This document shows, one piece after another, positions 1-10,810 of a DNA stretch of 64,000 nt. A model generated the notes under the pieces. It did no database searches. It had not been told where the DNA came from and was given only the letters and a program-made list of their open reading frames with translations. The position numbers were made by a program, and so were the translations under genes. Position 1 is the stretch's first letter. Each line of letters starts with the position of its first letter. Source of the stretch: Gamarada debralockiae (Eukaryota; Ascomycota; Leotiomycetes; Helotiales; Hyphodiscaceae); the NCBI GenBank assembly GCA_002803225.1, contig NXFV01001986.1, positions 62,001 to 126,000 on the forward strand. Reading direction: 5' to 3'.

Positions 1-285
1 GATGACGCCTTCGGTATGTTCCGAGCCTTCATCGTACCCGTATGACCGTGCCGCTGTATCTAGTGATCCGAAGTCAGAGATGCGTGAATGCCCGGCAGTT
101 CGTGTGCGGGCGGTGGATGTCGTGTATGTGCGATCTGTTGTCGAGGCTGCGACGGGGGAGAATAGAATCCATTCTTGTGACTCTTCGATGGGTTGGGATG
201 TGGTTGGGGGTTGCACTTGAACCTGCTCGTCGGGAACAGTGTAGACTCGTTGCGGAGCATGGTAGGTAGGCTGACGGAACGCCAT
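1..285 (-). CDS. Conserved fungal protein, N-terminal part, runs off left edge
   Basis: An ATG at 285 (reverse strand) opens a frame that stays open for all 95 codons to the window edge, so this is the 5' part of a gene. The peptide starts MAFRQPTYHAPQRVYTV, is rich in Ser, Thr, Pro and Arg, and contains the blocks EWILFSPVA and SRISDFGSLDTAARS. Blocks of that kind recur, as far as I recall, in uncharacterised Pezizomycotina proteins with a disordered N-terminus. No catalytic domain is visible in this piece. Third codon positions favour C, which supports coding, and the reading on the other strand is not coherent. No function can be assigned without the rest of the gene. Confidence 0.6.
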   Translation of the reverse strand, partial: MAFRQPTYHAPQRVYTVPDEQVQVQPPTTSQPIEESQEWILFSPVAASTTDRTYTTSTARTRTAGHSRISDFGSLDTAARSYGYDEGSEHTEGVI

Positions 286-1341
286 TGTCGTTTATATCTA
301 ATTTAATATGATCGGGAGGTATAGAGAAGTTGAGAGAGGCGTTCGAAAGCAAGATATGTGGTCGTAGCAATATAAGGCTATTTTAAGGGGATAGTTGAGC
401 AAGGGGATGCAGGGGCAGCTCTCGCGACAGGGCGTGATTCACCCTGCTCCCTTTGTTGGGCGGCGTATGCAAGTCGATGAATGAGCGACTCCTCAAAACC
501 TCCTGAGCGAAGGATCAAGAGATGCGGTTGTCCAAAAGAGGGGATATGCTCTTAATCCTGCTTTCCCGTCCTGGTGTCGAGTCGTGTGAGGTTAGCTCCA
601 CTGATCACCGCTTACCGGCCTGATAACAGTGTCGTGATACAGCCACGTGGATTGCAGGTTGGGGGTTCTTTCATGAATCGACTTCAGCAACTCATGTTTC
701 GTCATCAAGCATTTAAAAGAAAGGATTGTAATTGGGAGGAGATTTGGTAATCCAAAGGAAATGAACTGATGATTATTCATTAATTGTTGGGAAGCAGCGG
801 TATCCCTTATCCATCGATCATGCCACCGGATTTAGAAGCGATAAGACCAAGTTTTAGTTCACTTCTGTCAGAGGGGATTATCGCCACAGTCAAACGAGCC
901 AATCCGCCTAGAGATGGAAGATATTCGGTCTGAATTAGCTTTTGTGATTCACGAAAAATAGGAAAGAAACAGTAAGAAATAGTGACCAGCTGCCCTCTTC
1001 TGTCAGAAGCGCAAGAGTTCCGCTAAGTACGAAAATAGGGTGTGAAGTACAGTCATCCTTTAACATAGGGCGTTGCTGAGCGGCTGAGCCCCTTTTACCT
1101 TCTCCAAGGGCTCGGACATATCGAGGCATTCCATAATCACACATGACAAACGCAGGAAGAGAATTTGCATGAAAGCCGTAGCAAATTCCTTAGGTACAAT
1201 GATCAGAAAATCTGAATGCCATTCCTCATCATGGAAGACATCATGCAATCCAGCCATCGCAAAAATGTAGGTACGCCTTCCTTTCGTTCTTCCCAAATTT
1301 CCCGAGCCGTTTGACCTCAACTCAACCTAAACGAAAACCAT
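286..1341. other. Intergenic region between the left-edge gene and RPL10
   Basis: About 1.05 kb holding the promoter of the left-edge gene and the 3' flank of RPL10. Several frames of 60-86 codons occur on both strands (for example reverse 1060-1320) but none resembles a family or has splice-compatible neighbours. I see no RNA gene or repeat here. Confidence 0.5.
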
Positions 1342-2346
1342 CTATGCTTCGAAAGCAGCGGGGAATCGTCGGACGTTGTCGGCCAGCTTGCCGTGGTTGC
1401 TCAAGAATTGGACATATGCACCATCGACCAAGACCTTGCCTCCTGCCTTCTTCTCCATGTACTCTTCGCGGCGGAGAGGAGTGAAGCCCCAGTTTTTGGA
1501 AACGATGATCTTTTGGCGACCGGGGAACTTGTATTGTGATCGGCGGAGAGCCTCGAGAGCGGTGGCACGGTCTGCTTTGATATTAGTGATTAATTCCTGG
1601 AAAGGAACGAGGTCTTGACTTACGTGAATCACGAGTTCGGACACTCAAAATAATTTGACCAATGTTGACACGGGCAACGGTTCCGTTGGGCTTTCCCCAA
1701 GCACCACGCATTCCAGTCTGCAGTCTATCGGCACCGGCGCAAGACAACATCTTGTTGATACGGACGACGTGGTATGGGTGAGCGCGGACACGGAGATGGA
1801 AACCTTCCTTTCCGGCAACCTTGACCAAGTACCTGTAAACCATACCATTAGTCTCTGTAGAATATACGCCATCTGAGCCTCCATCTCATCCTGCCCGAAG
1901 GCGTTTCCCTTCCTCCTAATATACCCCTCCACTTCGTCATGGGTGAACTCACTTGTTGGCGCAAATACGGGCAGCCTCCAAAGCCTCAGAGCTCAATTGT
2001 TCATATTCGTTGGAGACCAGGTGGATGCAGAGAGGGAACTCGTCAACGTTCGCACGCTTTCGGCCGAGATCGAAGATACGAATCTTTGGGTCAGGGACAC
2101 CACGGTTGAATCTGGACTTAGGGTACGGCTACGAAGATGAACAGTCAGTTTCTGGTCATTTCATGATCTCAAGAAGTCAGCAGAACGAGATAGCTTCTCT
2201 CTGTCTTGAGAACATTCTCAATGACAAAGTGGCGACCAAGAGTCGTGATCTCATTTCTCCTCCAAAATCCTTCGTCGCGCCTGGAATAAAGTCCTACACA
2301 CCTTGTTCTTGCAGTAACGGTAACATCTCGCTGGGCGGCGTGCCAT
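1342..2346 (-). CDS. RPL10: 60S ribosomal protein L10 (uL16)
   Basis: Structural protein of the large ribosomal subunit; in eukaryotes it joins late and is needed for subunit joining. Four exons on the reverse strand: 2346-2302, 2128-1953, 1832-1624, 1571-1342. All introns are GT-AG and the phases close to 219 residues, the usual length. The protein starts [20 protein letters not shown] and contains the family blocks [39 protein letters not shown] and [20 protein letters not shown]. The first exon codes only 15 residues, so it is easily missed. RPL30 lies 531 bases upstream in the same orientation. Identification is by recognisable full-length sequence and is very secure. Confidence 0.97.
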
Positions 2347-2877
2347 ATTGTATGATTTCGGTTGGACTTTCGGTGTTGTTGTTGTTGTGAGATGGGAAAT
2401 GGGGAAAGTCGAAGTTCAAGTCAACTTCGTTCTCCGCCAAGTTGGATTTCCAAGCAAGATTGCGCTAACGTTTCGCTAAGCTGACAAACCCTAGCCCACA
2501 ACCGGCAATTTTTGAAAGTGAGTCAGAACGAGGCGGATTTGAAGAGACAAAGTCCTCGACGAAATAATTTATTTACGAGTTTAGAAATATTTATGGAATT
2601 TGATCCGTACAGAACACGGCGCAGATCAAATCAGTCACGAATAAATTGCTGTCTGGGAGCTGGAGGAGCCTTAATTGGGAGCCCAAATCGTGCAATATCA
2701 CCCAGTTAAGAAACCGTACTTGAGTATCTAGATGAACGATTCTCATTGCTTGTAGTAGCTACACATGATGGTAGCTGGCACAGTAGACCCATAAAGAAGA
2801 CCCATTCGCCATGCTCTGAAAGTTATGTAGAATTTGCCCATCGGTCCGGAATCCTCTCCAATAGTTCTGAACTGCAC
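2347..2877. other. Spacer between RPL30 and RPL10
   Basis: 531 bases holding the RPL30 3' end and the RPL10 promoter/leader. The sense-strand leader just before the RPL10 start is rich in CAA triplets (seen as gttgttgttg on the plus strand near 2377-2388). No other feature seen. Confidence 0.5.
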
Positions 2878-3435
2878 TTAAGCAGCTTGACCACTGAGGA
2901 TATCAGAGTCACCAGCATCCAACACAGCCATCGTAGAGCAACGGAAGAGTTTACCACAGGCTGTTCCAAGTTCAATCTGTTGAAGGAAAAGTAAGTAAGT
3001 GAATTTTACCCTCCAAAGTCATGGAAGACTTTATCTCCAGGTACGCCTTCACAGAAGTCCGGTGTTTGGGTTTTATATTGCCCTCACACACAGATATCCG
3101 CATTGGGCAATAGATTCAGAAAACAAAGGACACTTGTATGTACGTACGTTGTTACCGGCGAAGTGGTGGACGTTGGTCTTGGACAACATGGAGTAATACT
3201 CGAGCTCACTCTTGCGGAGAGGAGGGGTGTTTCCGGCGATGATAACGAGCTTGGCCTTTCCGGATCGAAGGGTCTTGAGGGTAGATTTGTATCCAAGGGT
3301 GACTGGAGTTTGAAATCAGCAATTGAAGACTTTCATGCACATTGTATCCGTCGTACCTTTACCAGACTTCATTACAAGCGCGAGACGCGAGTTGATGCTG
3401 TCGGCGGTCTTCTTGGTCTTCTTTGTAGGTGCCAT
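2878..3435 (-). CDS. RPL30: 60S ribosomal protein L30 (eL30)
   Basis: Large-subunit ribosomal protein. In yeast it also binds its own pre-mRNA to control splicing; whether that applies here cannot be seen. Three exons on the reverse strand: 3435-3357, 3302-3148, 2976-2878, GT-AG introns, phases closing to 110 residues. The protein begins [20 protein letters not shown], continues with [20 protein letters not shown] and [16 protein letters not shown], and ends [14 protein letters not shown], all diagnostic of eL30. The frame is also open upstream to an ATG at 3663, but family members start at MAPTKK, so 3435 is chosen. The leader directly upstream carries a 62-base tandem duplication. Confidence 0.97.
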
Positions 3436-3559
3436 CGTTGCGCGTCCAAGATTGTTGTACTGGTCTTGAATGTGAATGTTGTTGTACGCTTCGCCGTCGT
3501 TGCGCGTCCAAGATTGTTGTGCTGGTCTTGAATGTGAATGTTGTTGTACGCTCCGCCGT
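3436..3559. repeat. 62-base tandem duplication abutting the RPL30 start codon
   Basis: Two head-to-tail copies, 3436-3497 and 3498-3559, differ at only two positions by eye (a/g near 3460 and t/c near 3491). The first copy ends directly against the RPL30 initiator codon, so both copies lie in the presumed 5' leader. On the sense strand the unit is rich in CAACAAC and CA triplets. The high identity suggests a recent duplication or gene-conversion homogenisation. Confidence 0.95.
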
Positions 3560-4386
3560 CGTTGATGGTTTGGAATTTTTGATTTCGAAAAAGTTCCTGG
3601 ATTGAAGATCCTCGGTGTCGGGGCTAATGCATTAATGCCTGAGGCAATAAAAATGCAAGTCACACGACGCAGAGATTGCCCATGTCATCCACGTGAGATT
3701 TTACCTTTCTTTCTTCAACAGTCAACTAGCATGAGCGAACCTTGATGAAGCAAATAATATTGGAGACTTGGAGTCTTTATCACATACTTTCCTCTAAGAC
3801 CTCGTCAGGTTTAGAAAGCTCTCCATACTTTAAAATTAACTCACAGCTCGACTGAGGATGATCCGCCGACTGTATGCTTCAGCTACCATTTTGTAAAGCT
3901 TCTCTGACTCTTCTGAAGTGGACTTGATCGGATTCTCTTTCCAGAAAGCCGGCATATCCATGATTAAACGCGTTTCAATCTGCATGAGACCGGAGATCAC
4001 GTCTTGTTCCCTGTCTTATTATTGTGATGTTCCACCGACGCGAAGATTTTATGCATCCCCTTCAACCGGGATTGATTCAAAGGACAAGTCGCGAAGGGAG
4101 AGCCGTTATTTGCCAATTTCTTGTCAACAAGAAACAATAAGGACACATGATTCAATAAATATCTTCGCCATATCATCCTCTTTCCATCCTCGTAATCGCA
4201 AATACAAATCCTCAGGATCAGAAGGACTCCGGCAAGTCGAGGCGCGAGTGATCTATTAATACGACAAGGTAGATCTTATCGCCCAAAAAACTTGTCCGAT
4301 CTCCCAAGTTTTGGATTCCTGCTTGACGACAAGCAACAACATTTTTAACCCAACTTTAGCATCATAGAATCGCCCTTTTGCACAAC
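3560..4386. other. Divergent intergenic region between RPL30 and the coiled-coil gene
   Basis: 827 bases that must contain both promoters. A frame of 113 codons at 3918-4259 on the plus strand has no recognisable content. No RNA gene seen. Confidence 0.5.
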
Positions 4387-6322
4387 ATGTCTGCCGCAGC
4401 GAAGAAACCGCCTGCGGGCACTCCATCAGGTCGAAGACCGTCTACTGATCCAGCGATTACATCGCCGTCGCGTGGACCTGCGCGTTCCCCAACACCGTCC
4501 TCTACATCAACTACGAATGGCCTTGCGCGCGCGCGTTCAATCAGAGGCGGAACCCCGGTTTCTGCACGAGCAGCCATTCAAAGACCCGGTGCAGGCACTT
4601 CAAATCTCAGTAACGGCAGCGTGGCATCTGATGCAGATGATGATGATGCTCGCGCAGAGACAGTGGCTTTGTTGGATGACCTAAAAGAACGCCTTCGCAA
4701 GACTGAAACCATGTCCGAACAATTCCAGAAACAAGCTCAAGTTCTACAATCAAGATTGGATGAAGCATTGCAGGAGCAAGGGAAGCTGGAAGATAAATTA
4801 CATGAGAGCGAGGAGAAGTTGGAGACCTTGGAGAACGAGAAGAGGGATGCTCTTAGGCAGAGAAGGGAGATGGAATCTATATACGAGGCAGAACGAAGCT
4901 CTATGACCAAGGAGAGGGAGGAGATGGCCAATCGCGAAGAGGAGATGCAGACTATCATTCAGCGACTAAAGGATTCCTTGAGCCAGAGGTCCAATATGGA
5001 CGAGGAGAGTCGCATATCAAGACGATGTAGGTCAAGTCTGCCCTATCCAAAAGCTACAAAACTAACACTACGAAGCCAACAACTCCTCTCCCAGCCTCGA
5101 AAGTCAATTTGCGCCTCCTTCTGGGTTAAACCGCAGCGACTCCCGCAACAACTCGAAATTACTCCTACAAAAAGACAGATTGATTGAGTCGCTTCGACTA
5201 GAGTTGGCAGAGGCACAGATCAAACTTGTGGAATCAGAGAACATGGGTGGCGGACGAATGCAAGAAGTAGAGAGACAACTTCTTGAAGCACGAATGACCA
5301 ACGCCAGGTTGATGGAAGATAACGAGAGCTACCAACTCCTACTATCCGAGAAGACATTGGCCGGCGATTTCACAAAGAGCGAATTCATGGGTTCCGCCTC
5401 AAACGCAGATGCACTGAGCGCACTAGAAGGCAGACCAGTTGGAACGAGTCTCGCCGACGAGCTCTCCGAAGCAGCAGAAGGAGAGAGCGACAACTACAGA
5501 CGTCTAGAAGCCGAGCTGAAGGCCGCCAAAGACTCAAATAAGGCAATGACACTCTACATCGAAAAGATTATCGATCGCCTCCTCCAACACCAAGACTTCG
5601 AAGCGATCCTCGACCAATCCTCTGACTTCAAGCCAGGAGCAGCCAACGTTGATAAAGAACTCCCACCTCCTCCCCCACCAAAAGAACAAGCATCTGGAGC
5701 TTCCATTCTTCAACGCGCGAAATCAGTTGCTATGGGAGCTGGCCGTCGTCCAAGGCCCCAGTCTCAGATGCCAGCTGCTCATTCCACGCTCACAGACCCA
5801 GATACAGCGCCCAGCATTCCATTTGGTCTCGCGCGTTCCTCCAGCTTCCGTACCGGACGCCCAAAGAGCGAACAATATACCGGCGGAGCCGCAAATGTCG
5901 TGAACCAGATGTACAAAGGCAACGGGCAGGTCTCTCCTCCATTGCACGGACCCCAAACTCCTCGCCATTCACAATCCTTCTTCGCTCCTCCAGCCGTTGG
6001 CGGGAATCCCAACGCCGCAGCACGCGTACCATCTGGTACTCAAGTTACAGGCAATTTCCCCGGGGAGACCAGCAGTACGAGCGGTGATAGTGGGGAGGTG
6101 GGCACGCCGCCTTCGAACAGTCCTCCGAGACCTGAGAAGGCGACGACATTTGCGGGGAATAAACCAAGACCGTTGAGGCTGGTACAAGAGAATCCAGAGA
6201 GTGGTGGACGGAAGGTTAGTGATGATGAGACGAGGAATAAGAGGGGCAGTTGGTATGGATGGGCGAGCAGTGCGTTTGGGAAGAAGGATGAGAGTGTAGT
6301 GGAGGAGAGCATTCAGGAGTAG
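4387..6322 (+). CDS. Coiled-coil protein with disordered Ser/Pro-rich ends
   Basis: Two exons, 4387-5026 and 5076-6322, joined by a 49-base GT-AG intron at phase 1 (Arg-Arg then Ser-Asn-Asn), giving 628 residues. The start is the ATG of MSAAAKKPPAGTPSGRRPST. Residues about 1-90 are Pro/Ser/Thr/Arg-rich and disordered. About 90-215 form a long heptad-rich coiled coil (blocks such as KLEDKLHESEEKLETLENEK), and more helix follows the intron (DRLIESLRLELAEAQIKL). A short conserved-looking block, TLYIEKIIDRLLQHQDFEAI, lies near residue 395. The C-terminal 230 residues are again disordered, with a polyproline run and the end WYGWASSAFGKK. It resembles proteins loosely labelled M-protein-repeat in moulds. 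A scaffold or cytoskeletal role is only a guess. Confidence 0.8.
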
Positions 6323-6851
6323 ATTGATTGGAGACTATTGAGTGGTGGACTGAGTGGGGTTGGGTTAGATGGGTTGGTGAAATTGGGTTTGCATGCATGG
6401 GTTTGAAGGAATGGGATGGGACACTCCGCTTTCGTTGTTTGGTCACATTGAATTTGGATGAATGGCATTGCGGGTTGAATAGATCATTAAATTGGGCTGG
6501 AACAGGATACCCTGGCGTGGTGCTACTCTTTTGCATTCAAGATCGACAATAGTCACGATGTTTTATTTCAAGAACTTAACAATCTAATTCCTTTATATAA
6601 GCCTCTTTGGCCCTTCTTTCTCTCACTCAAAGACAGTGAACTTCAAATGAGATTTGAATCATTCATTTCTTTCAGTGATTGAAATTGCAAGTCCGCCCTG
6701 TCTCAAGAGAAGTCACTTTGAACAGATAGTCTGGCAGTCTTATACTGCTGCAGTCACCGCAAGTCTTTGGCATTCAGCAAAAACAATGGGAATGGGATTT
6801 TCTACAGAGTTCGAGGATCTAATGGATTGTCTGCTGCCATGACTAGTTGTC
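6323..6851. other. 3' flank of the coiled-coil gene
   Basis: About 530 bases. The first part is G-rich with TGG repeats and continues open in one frame, but no protein resemblance is visible. Nothing else recognised. Confidence 0.4.
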
Positions 6852-7037
6852 TTAGATCTCAATGTTCGTACTCTGCCCAGTCCACCACTGCAGCACGCTA
6901 GCAGTCGACACGACACTTGTGCTTGCCACCAGGACTGCGACGAGGTAGTTGGCAGCAAGAATGCTGGAGACAATGTGAACGATAACAGCAATGTTGGCGA
7001 CTGCAAATATAACAAACCCTAAAGGTGATGCTGTCAA
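6852..7037 (-). CDS. Possible last exon of a small membrane protein
   Basis: The reverse frame ending at the TAA at 6852-6854 encodes a hydrophobic stretch with two likely membrane segments (GFVIFAVANIAVIVHIVSS and NYLVAVLVASTSVVSTASVL) and the tail QWWTGQSTNIEI. The frame extends upstream to about 7094 as a polar segment, but I find no in-frame ATG and no donor that joins it cleanly to an upstream ATG at about 7101-7103. It is either a 3' exon of an unresolved gene or a chance open frame. No family recognised. Confidence 0.3.
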   Translation of the reverse strand: MTASPLGFVIFAVANIAVIVHIVSSILAANYLVAVLVASTSVVSTASVLQWWTGQSTNIEI

Positions 7038-8347
7038 TGGAACGACGTCATGGTTCTCTTGCCGCTGAGAGAGACGAGACGGGGCTTGGCTTGGTTTACT
7101 TCATGATGGCGGCCAGTGCTTTGTTGTTAAAAGGTTGATTCGGCTGATTTGGGGTTCCTGGATTGTGGTCGGAAGAGCGATTTAACAGAGCGAATTCCTC
7201 TGCGATTCGATTGATATGAACTAAGTATGAGGCTACATAGGAGTTAGTGCAATGCGTGGATGCCTCTTTCTGTGAGATTCGGTAAGCTCCATACTTCCTT
7301 CGCTACCAAAATTCGGGTCCCTTGAAACTCGGTTTATCATAAGGTAATGAGATTATTCTCCTTCTCCTCCCCCCCCTCTTTTCTCCCACAAAATAGCCCA
7401 CGGTACCCGAGAGAAGAGAAAGGGGTGATGTTCGAGCTTTGGCTTTTCCTCGTCAAAGTCTTGAATTCGGTGAATACGAGAGTTGGTGAATAAATTTCGT
7501 CTGCTAGCGTCATTCACCTTGACTGCCCGCCAATTTTCTTCTCTATAAGCAGAGCTTTCTCTCCTCTCTAACGAAGGCTAGGCAAAACTCTATACGCAGA
7601 AGAAAGACAGATATGAGCTTCATGAGGAAGAAGAACCATGCGTTATCGGGGACGCCTGTCAATGCAACCAAGTTCTGACATCAATGACTTGTTCCCAAAA
7701 CTAAAATGGTCCTCATGCTGTTATTATTGTCGTTTTCATTCTCCTCGTCAATTTAATCGTCGTTAACGCATCTTGATTCACTTTCTGCAATGTTTCATAC
7801 TTGATGGCAGTTCCGTTCTTTCCTCTGCCTTCGAGGTTTTGCCACTATGTCTTGGTGTTTCTGGAGTCGCTCCCAAGAATTTCTTGACTGGGCTTGAAGG
7901 CTGAAGAGTTGCCTTTCGCCCCCCTCTCTTCGCAGTTCACCTGGTAAGTAACATCGGATTAATCAGAGGACATAATATAACACAAAGTCATTTGCTGGTT
8001 GTATCAACTTACCGTTGTCAGTAGCCGAGAACAAGGGAGCTGGGCGCAACTGCAGCAAAGGTTGAAACTTACGCAATGGAATGGTTATTTTCAACTGTAC
8101 TGAGGACGAATAGCTTAACGCCAAGCGAAGTAATGTGCATGAGAGCTGAGGCTGAGAAATAGTTGTCCTTCGGTCCATGCCAGGAGTAACATTTGGGTAC
8201 CAAATAATTGTAGCTTCTGGGTTTTCAATTCTATTGCAGTGTGTACTGCGGGGACTTCCCTTCCGTCCATACACCATCCCCAGCAAAATGGGCCAGGAAA
8301 ATCAACGCCCTCACCCAACTCACAATCTCTAGAATAGTACCTCCAAA
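7038..8347. other. Intergenic region, no gene resolved
   Basis: About 1.3 kb. A pyrimidine-rich stretch (ctccttctcctcccccc near 7357-7376) looks like a fungal core-promoter tract. Frames on both strands at 7963-8494 give no coherent family match. Several GT..AG-like signals occur but I could not build a gene from them. Confidence 0.4.
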
Positions 8348-9303
8348 ATGCGCTTTCTGATTTCTCCCATCTTGCCCGTTCTCCAAGCTCGCCTCGACGA
8401 AACCCACATTCACAGAGTGGCCTTTGTGCATCCCATACAACCAGACCCTGAACCTGGCACATCTCCGCGTCGCCCGCATCACGAACTTCGACATCTGCTC
8501 AACATGCTACACCACCAGCATCGCTTCCACACCTTTGGCCCACTTCTTCCGCATCAGCCCCCCGAAACCTAGCACGGTGGCCGAGAACTTGAGTGCGCTG
8601 GTGAACGCAGCTCACATTTCTCTTCCGGATGGGCAGTGCCCTGGCACTGAGCGCAGTACCTGACAGTGGTATGTGGTACCCGGTCAGGATGCAAGAGAGC
8701 TCGCGGTTTGCGCTTTTGCGTTGCGAGTTATGAGGTAGTGTATCCTGAGGTACGCGGGACGTTTGTCAAGTCTACTTCATCTTTGATTCCAAGGACATGT
8801 GATCTGGCCCTTACTGATGGGAATCAAACTCTAGAACGCTTGGTCCTTTTTGCGTGGGTTGCGAAAATTACCGGGAGAAAGGAAATGGGAATGCTTACGA
8901 TGGAGCGCGATGATGGGAAGAGAGTGGGTAGTGGGAAAGAAAACGCAACTGTGCAGTCAAGTACTGTTTCTGGAAGTGTTACTCCCGCGGCACCTTGTGC
9001 AGGACCTAATAATGTCATGAGAGGCAGATGTCTACGCTAGAGCACCAATCCCGCGCGGCGACGATGGCTTGGACTTCATCAACTATGGGAGGGCCTAGCC
9101 ATACCTTGTGGATACGAGAGTAAGTGTTTCCTGTGTTTAGTGGTTTGAGAGATGGGGCTAAGTCTTGACTAGACCCAGATGGAGGTACGTGAGTTCAAAG
9201 CTCAAGATTATCGGAATATGTCCAACCAGGCTTTCCTTGCTCAGCAACAGTCTATTCAGGAGAGTCAACGGCTTCTCAATGAGTGCAAAGTGATATGGCA
9301 GTA
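8348..9303 (+). pseudogene. Decayed fungal CxxCY-type protein
   Basis: Three plus-strand pieces read like one mould-specific protein family in which a tryptophan/proline segment is followed by a Cys-x2-Cys-Tyr knuckle and a run ending in a Cys-Asp-Phe/Leu block. Piece one (about 8424-8663) contains ITNFDICSTCYTTSIASTPL. Piece two starts WYVVPGQDARELAVC near 8670 and must shift frame to continue as VASYEVVYPEVRGTFVK and RTCDLAL (to 9040). A third piece (about 9178-9303) is a Gln-rich helix, SNQAFLAQQQSIQESQRLLN. Stops and frame changes between the pieces do not sit at convincing introns. The family match is from memory of its pattern and is tentative; it could also be an intact multi-exon gene I failed to splice. 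Confidence 0.35.
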
Positions 9304-9553
9304 AGTTTTCGCCTAAAGTTGCTGATATTCACGGGCACTGTACATGACAACACTTTTGCGGGAAAGAATTGTGGTTGGGAATTTGCGATGTTTTGGGAAG
9401 GGATATATCTGCGTAGTTGGTTCATTTCCTGATAGAGATGGGGGCCTGAACGTCGATGCGTGACCATCGCCCAGGAGCAGATAAAGGGGGAGAATGATGA
9501 GTTTGATTACACAGTCATTTGAAAGCTCTGAGCCTCTGAAGCGCTGGCTGGAC

Positions 9554-10810
9554 TTAAACCACAACCAAATCCTCCTCACTACTTCCCTTCTTCCTCCACC
9601 GATCCCGATAATCACCCTGCCCATCAATTGCCTCATCTTGACACCGCATATTTCTCGCCCGCTCATCCCACGTTTCCGCAACCTGGTCAATTGCGATGGT
9701 GCTTCTGTTAGTTTCTTTCAGTTCCACACTCTGCGTGATTATTATACCCTCCAATCCCTCTTCTTGTGCCCTGGTTCCTTCGTCCTGCTCGCCGCTTATC
9801 TGTGACCATCCTAATCTTCTCTTCTTACTTCCGCTGCCTACAGTAGTTGGTACCGAGCTTGCGGGCTGAGGTACTCGTTTCCGTAATGTGTAGAGTGCTG
9901 GAACGTTGGCGACGATGGCCGCGGTCAGGGATTCGACGGATGCCCATGTCGTGCGGTTGACTTGTTGGAATCCATGCGAGAAGTTTATTGGGAGGCGGGT
10001 AACGGTTATTATTACGAGGAAGATGCCGAGGGAGAAGAGTGCGAGGAGCCGCAGTTTGCTGGCCGTTTGTTAGCTGGGAAAGATTGACATGGAAAGGAAA
10101 ATATGTGAAATAGGGTGAACGAACGCCCAGAGAGATCGTAGGATGCCCAAAACAGCCGGCATTGGCAGAATGATAAGCAGGATATCGGTGAAGATGTTGA
10201 GTGCTCCCAGGATGATGAGCTGACCGAGGGCCTCGGAACAGGTACCTGGGTCTGGAACGACTTGCCAGTACAGATGCAGTGGCCGACAATCTGTGAATGT
10301 AACAACCTGAATCACCACGTACGTCGCTGCCAATATTCCCCAGTAGATGTTCATCACTACATCTGTCCAGGGAAGTCCAAAAAGTATTCGTTTGTATAGG
10401 ACCAAGACTACACATTTCTGAAGCCAGATGCTGCCATAGCCAATTCATCAGTAAAGTTCAACCTAGAAAGCAGGCAGAAAGGCTCACTAGCTATTATAGA
10501 ACGTCCGATTCACAACTGCCAACTTGCTCCCCACCTCCCTCTCGTAAATTTCTTGCGCTCCAAACACATGGTGCTCGCGGAATGCCAGAGTGACGTTGTT
10601 GCTTCCCCATATCAACACCACATGCATCATGGCGCATCGGCCCACGAGGAAGAACATGCAGAGCATAGTGAGTTTATCACTGCTGTCGAACTTCTGTCCT
10701 CGAACTTTCCGCATTGTGAGACGCAGAGCCATGAGGGCCATTGCCAACCAAGTAAACACCCACATGATAATGAGTGTTTGAACTGTCTCGGAGGACAAGG
10801 CCATTTTCAT
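9554..10810 (-). CDS. Fungal rhodopsin-like (SAT4/PTH11-related) seven-helix membrane protein
   Basis: Integral membrane protein of the large fungal rhodopsin-domain family, often near secondary-metabolite genes or in pathogenicity-related sets; most members have no known function. Three exons on the reverse strand: 10810-10488, 10430-10125, 10058-9554, GT-AG introns with phases closing to 377 residues. The first helix is TLIIMWVFTWLAMALMALRL. Typical family blocks follow: YIWLQKCVVLVLYKRILF, FTDCRPLHLYW, a GTCSEALGQLIILGALNIFTD region, then KLRLLALFSLGIFLVIITV and WASVESLTAAIVANVPAL. The C-terminal 130 residues are a charged, cytosolic-looking tail ending EEDLVVV. Phase consistency and the complete set of helices argue that it is functional. 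Confidence 0.88.

Noticed and set aside
3436..3663. In-frame N-terminal extension of RPL30 from an ATG at 3663
   Set aside because: eL30 starts at MAPTKK in its family, and the extension consists of the duplicated leader read in shifting frames.
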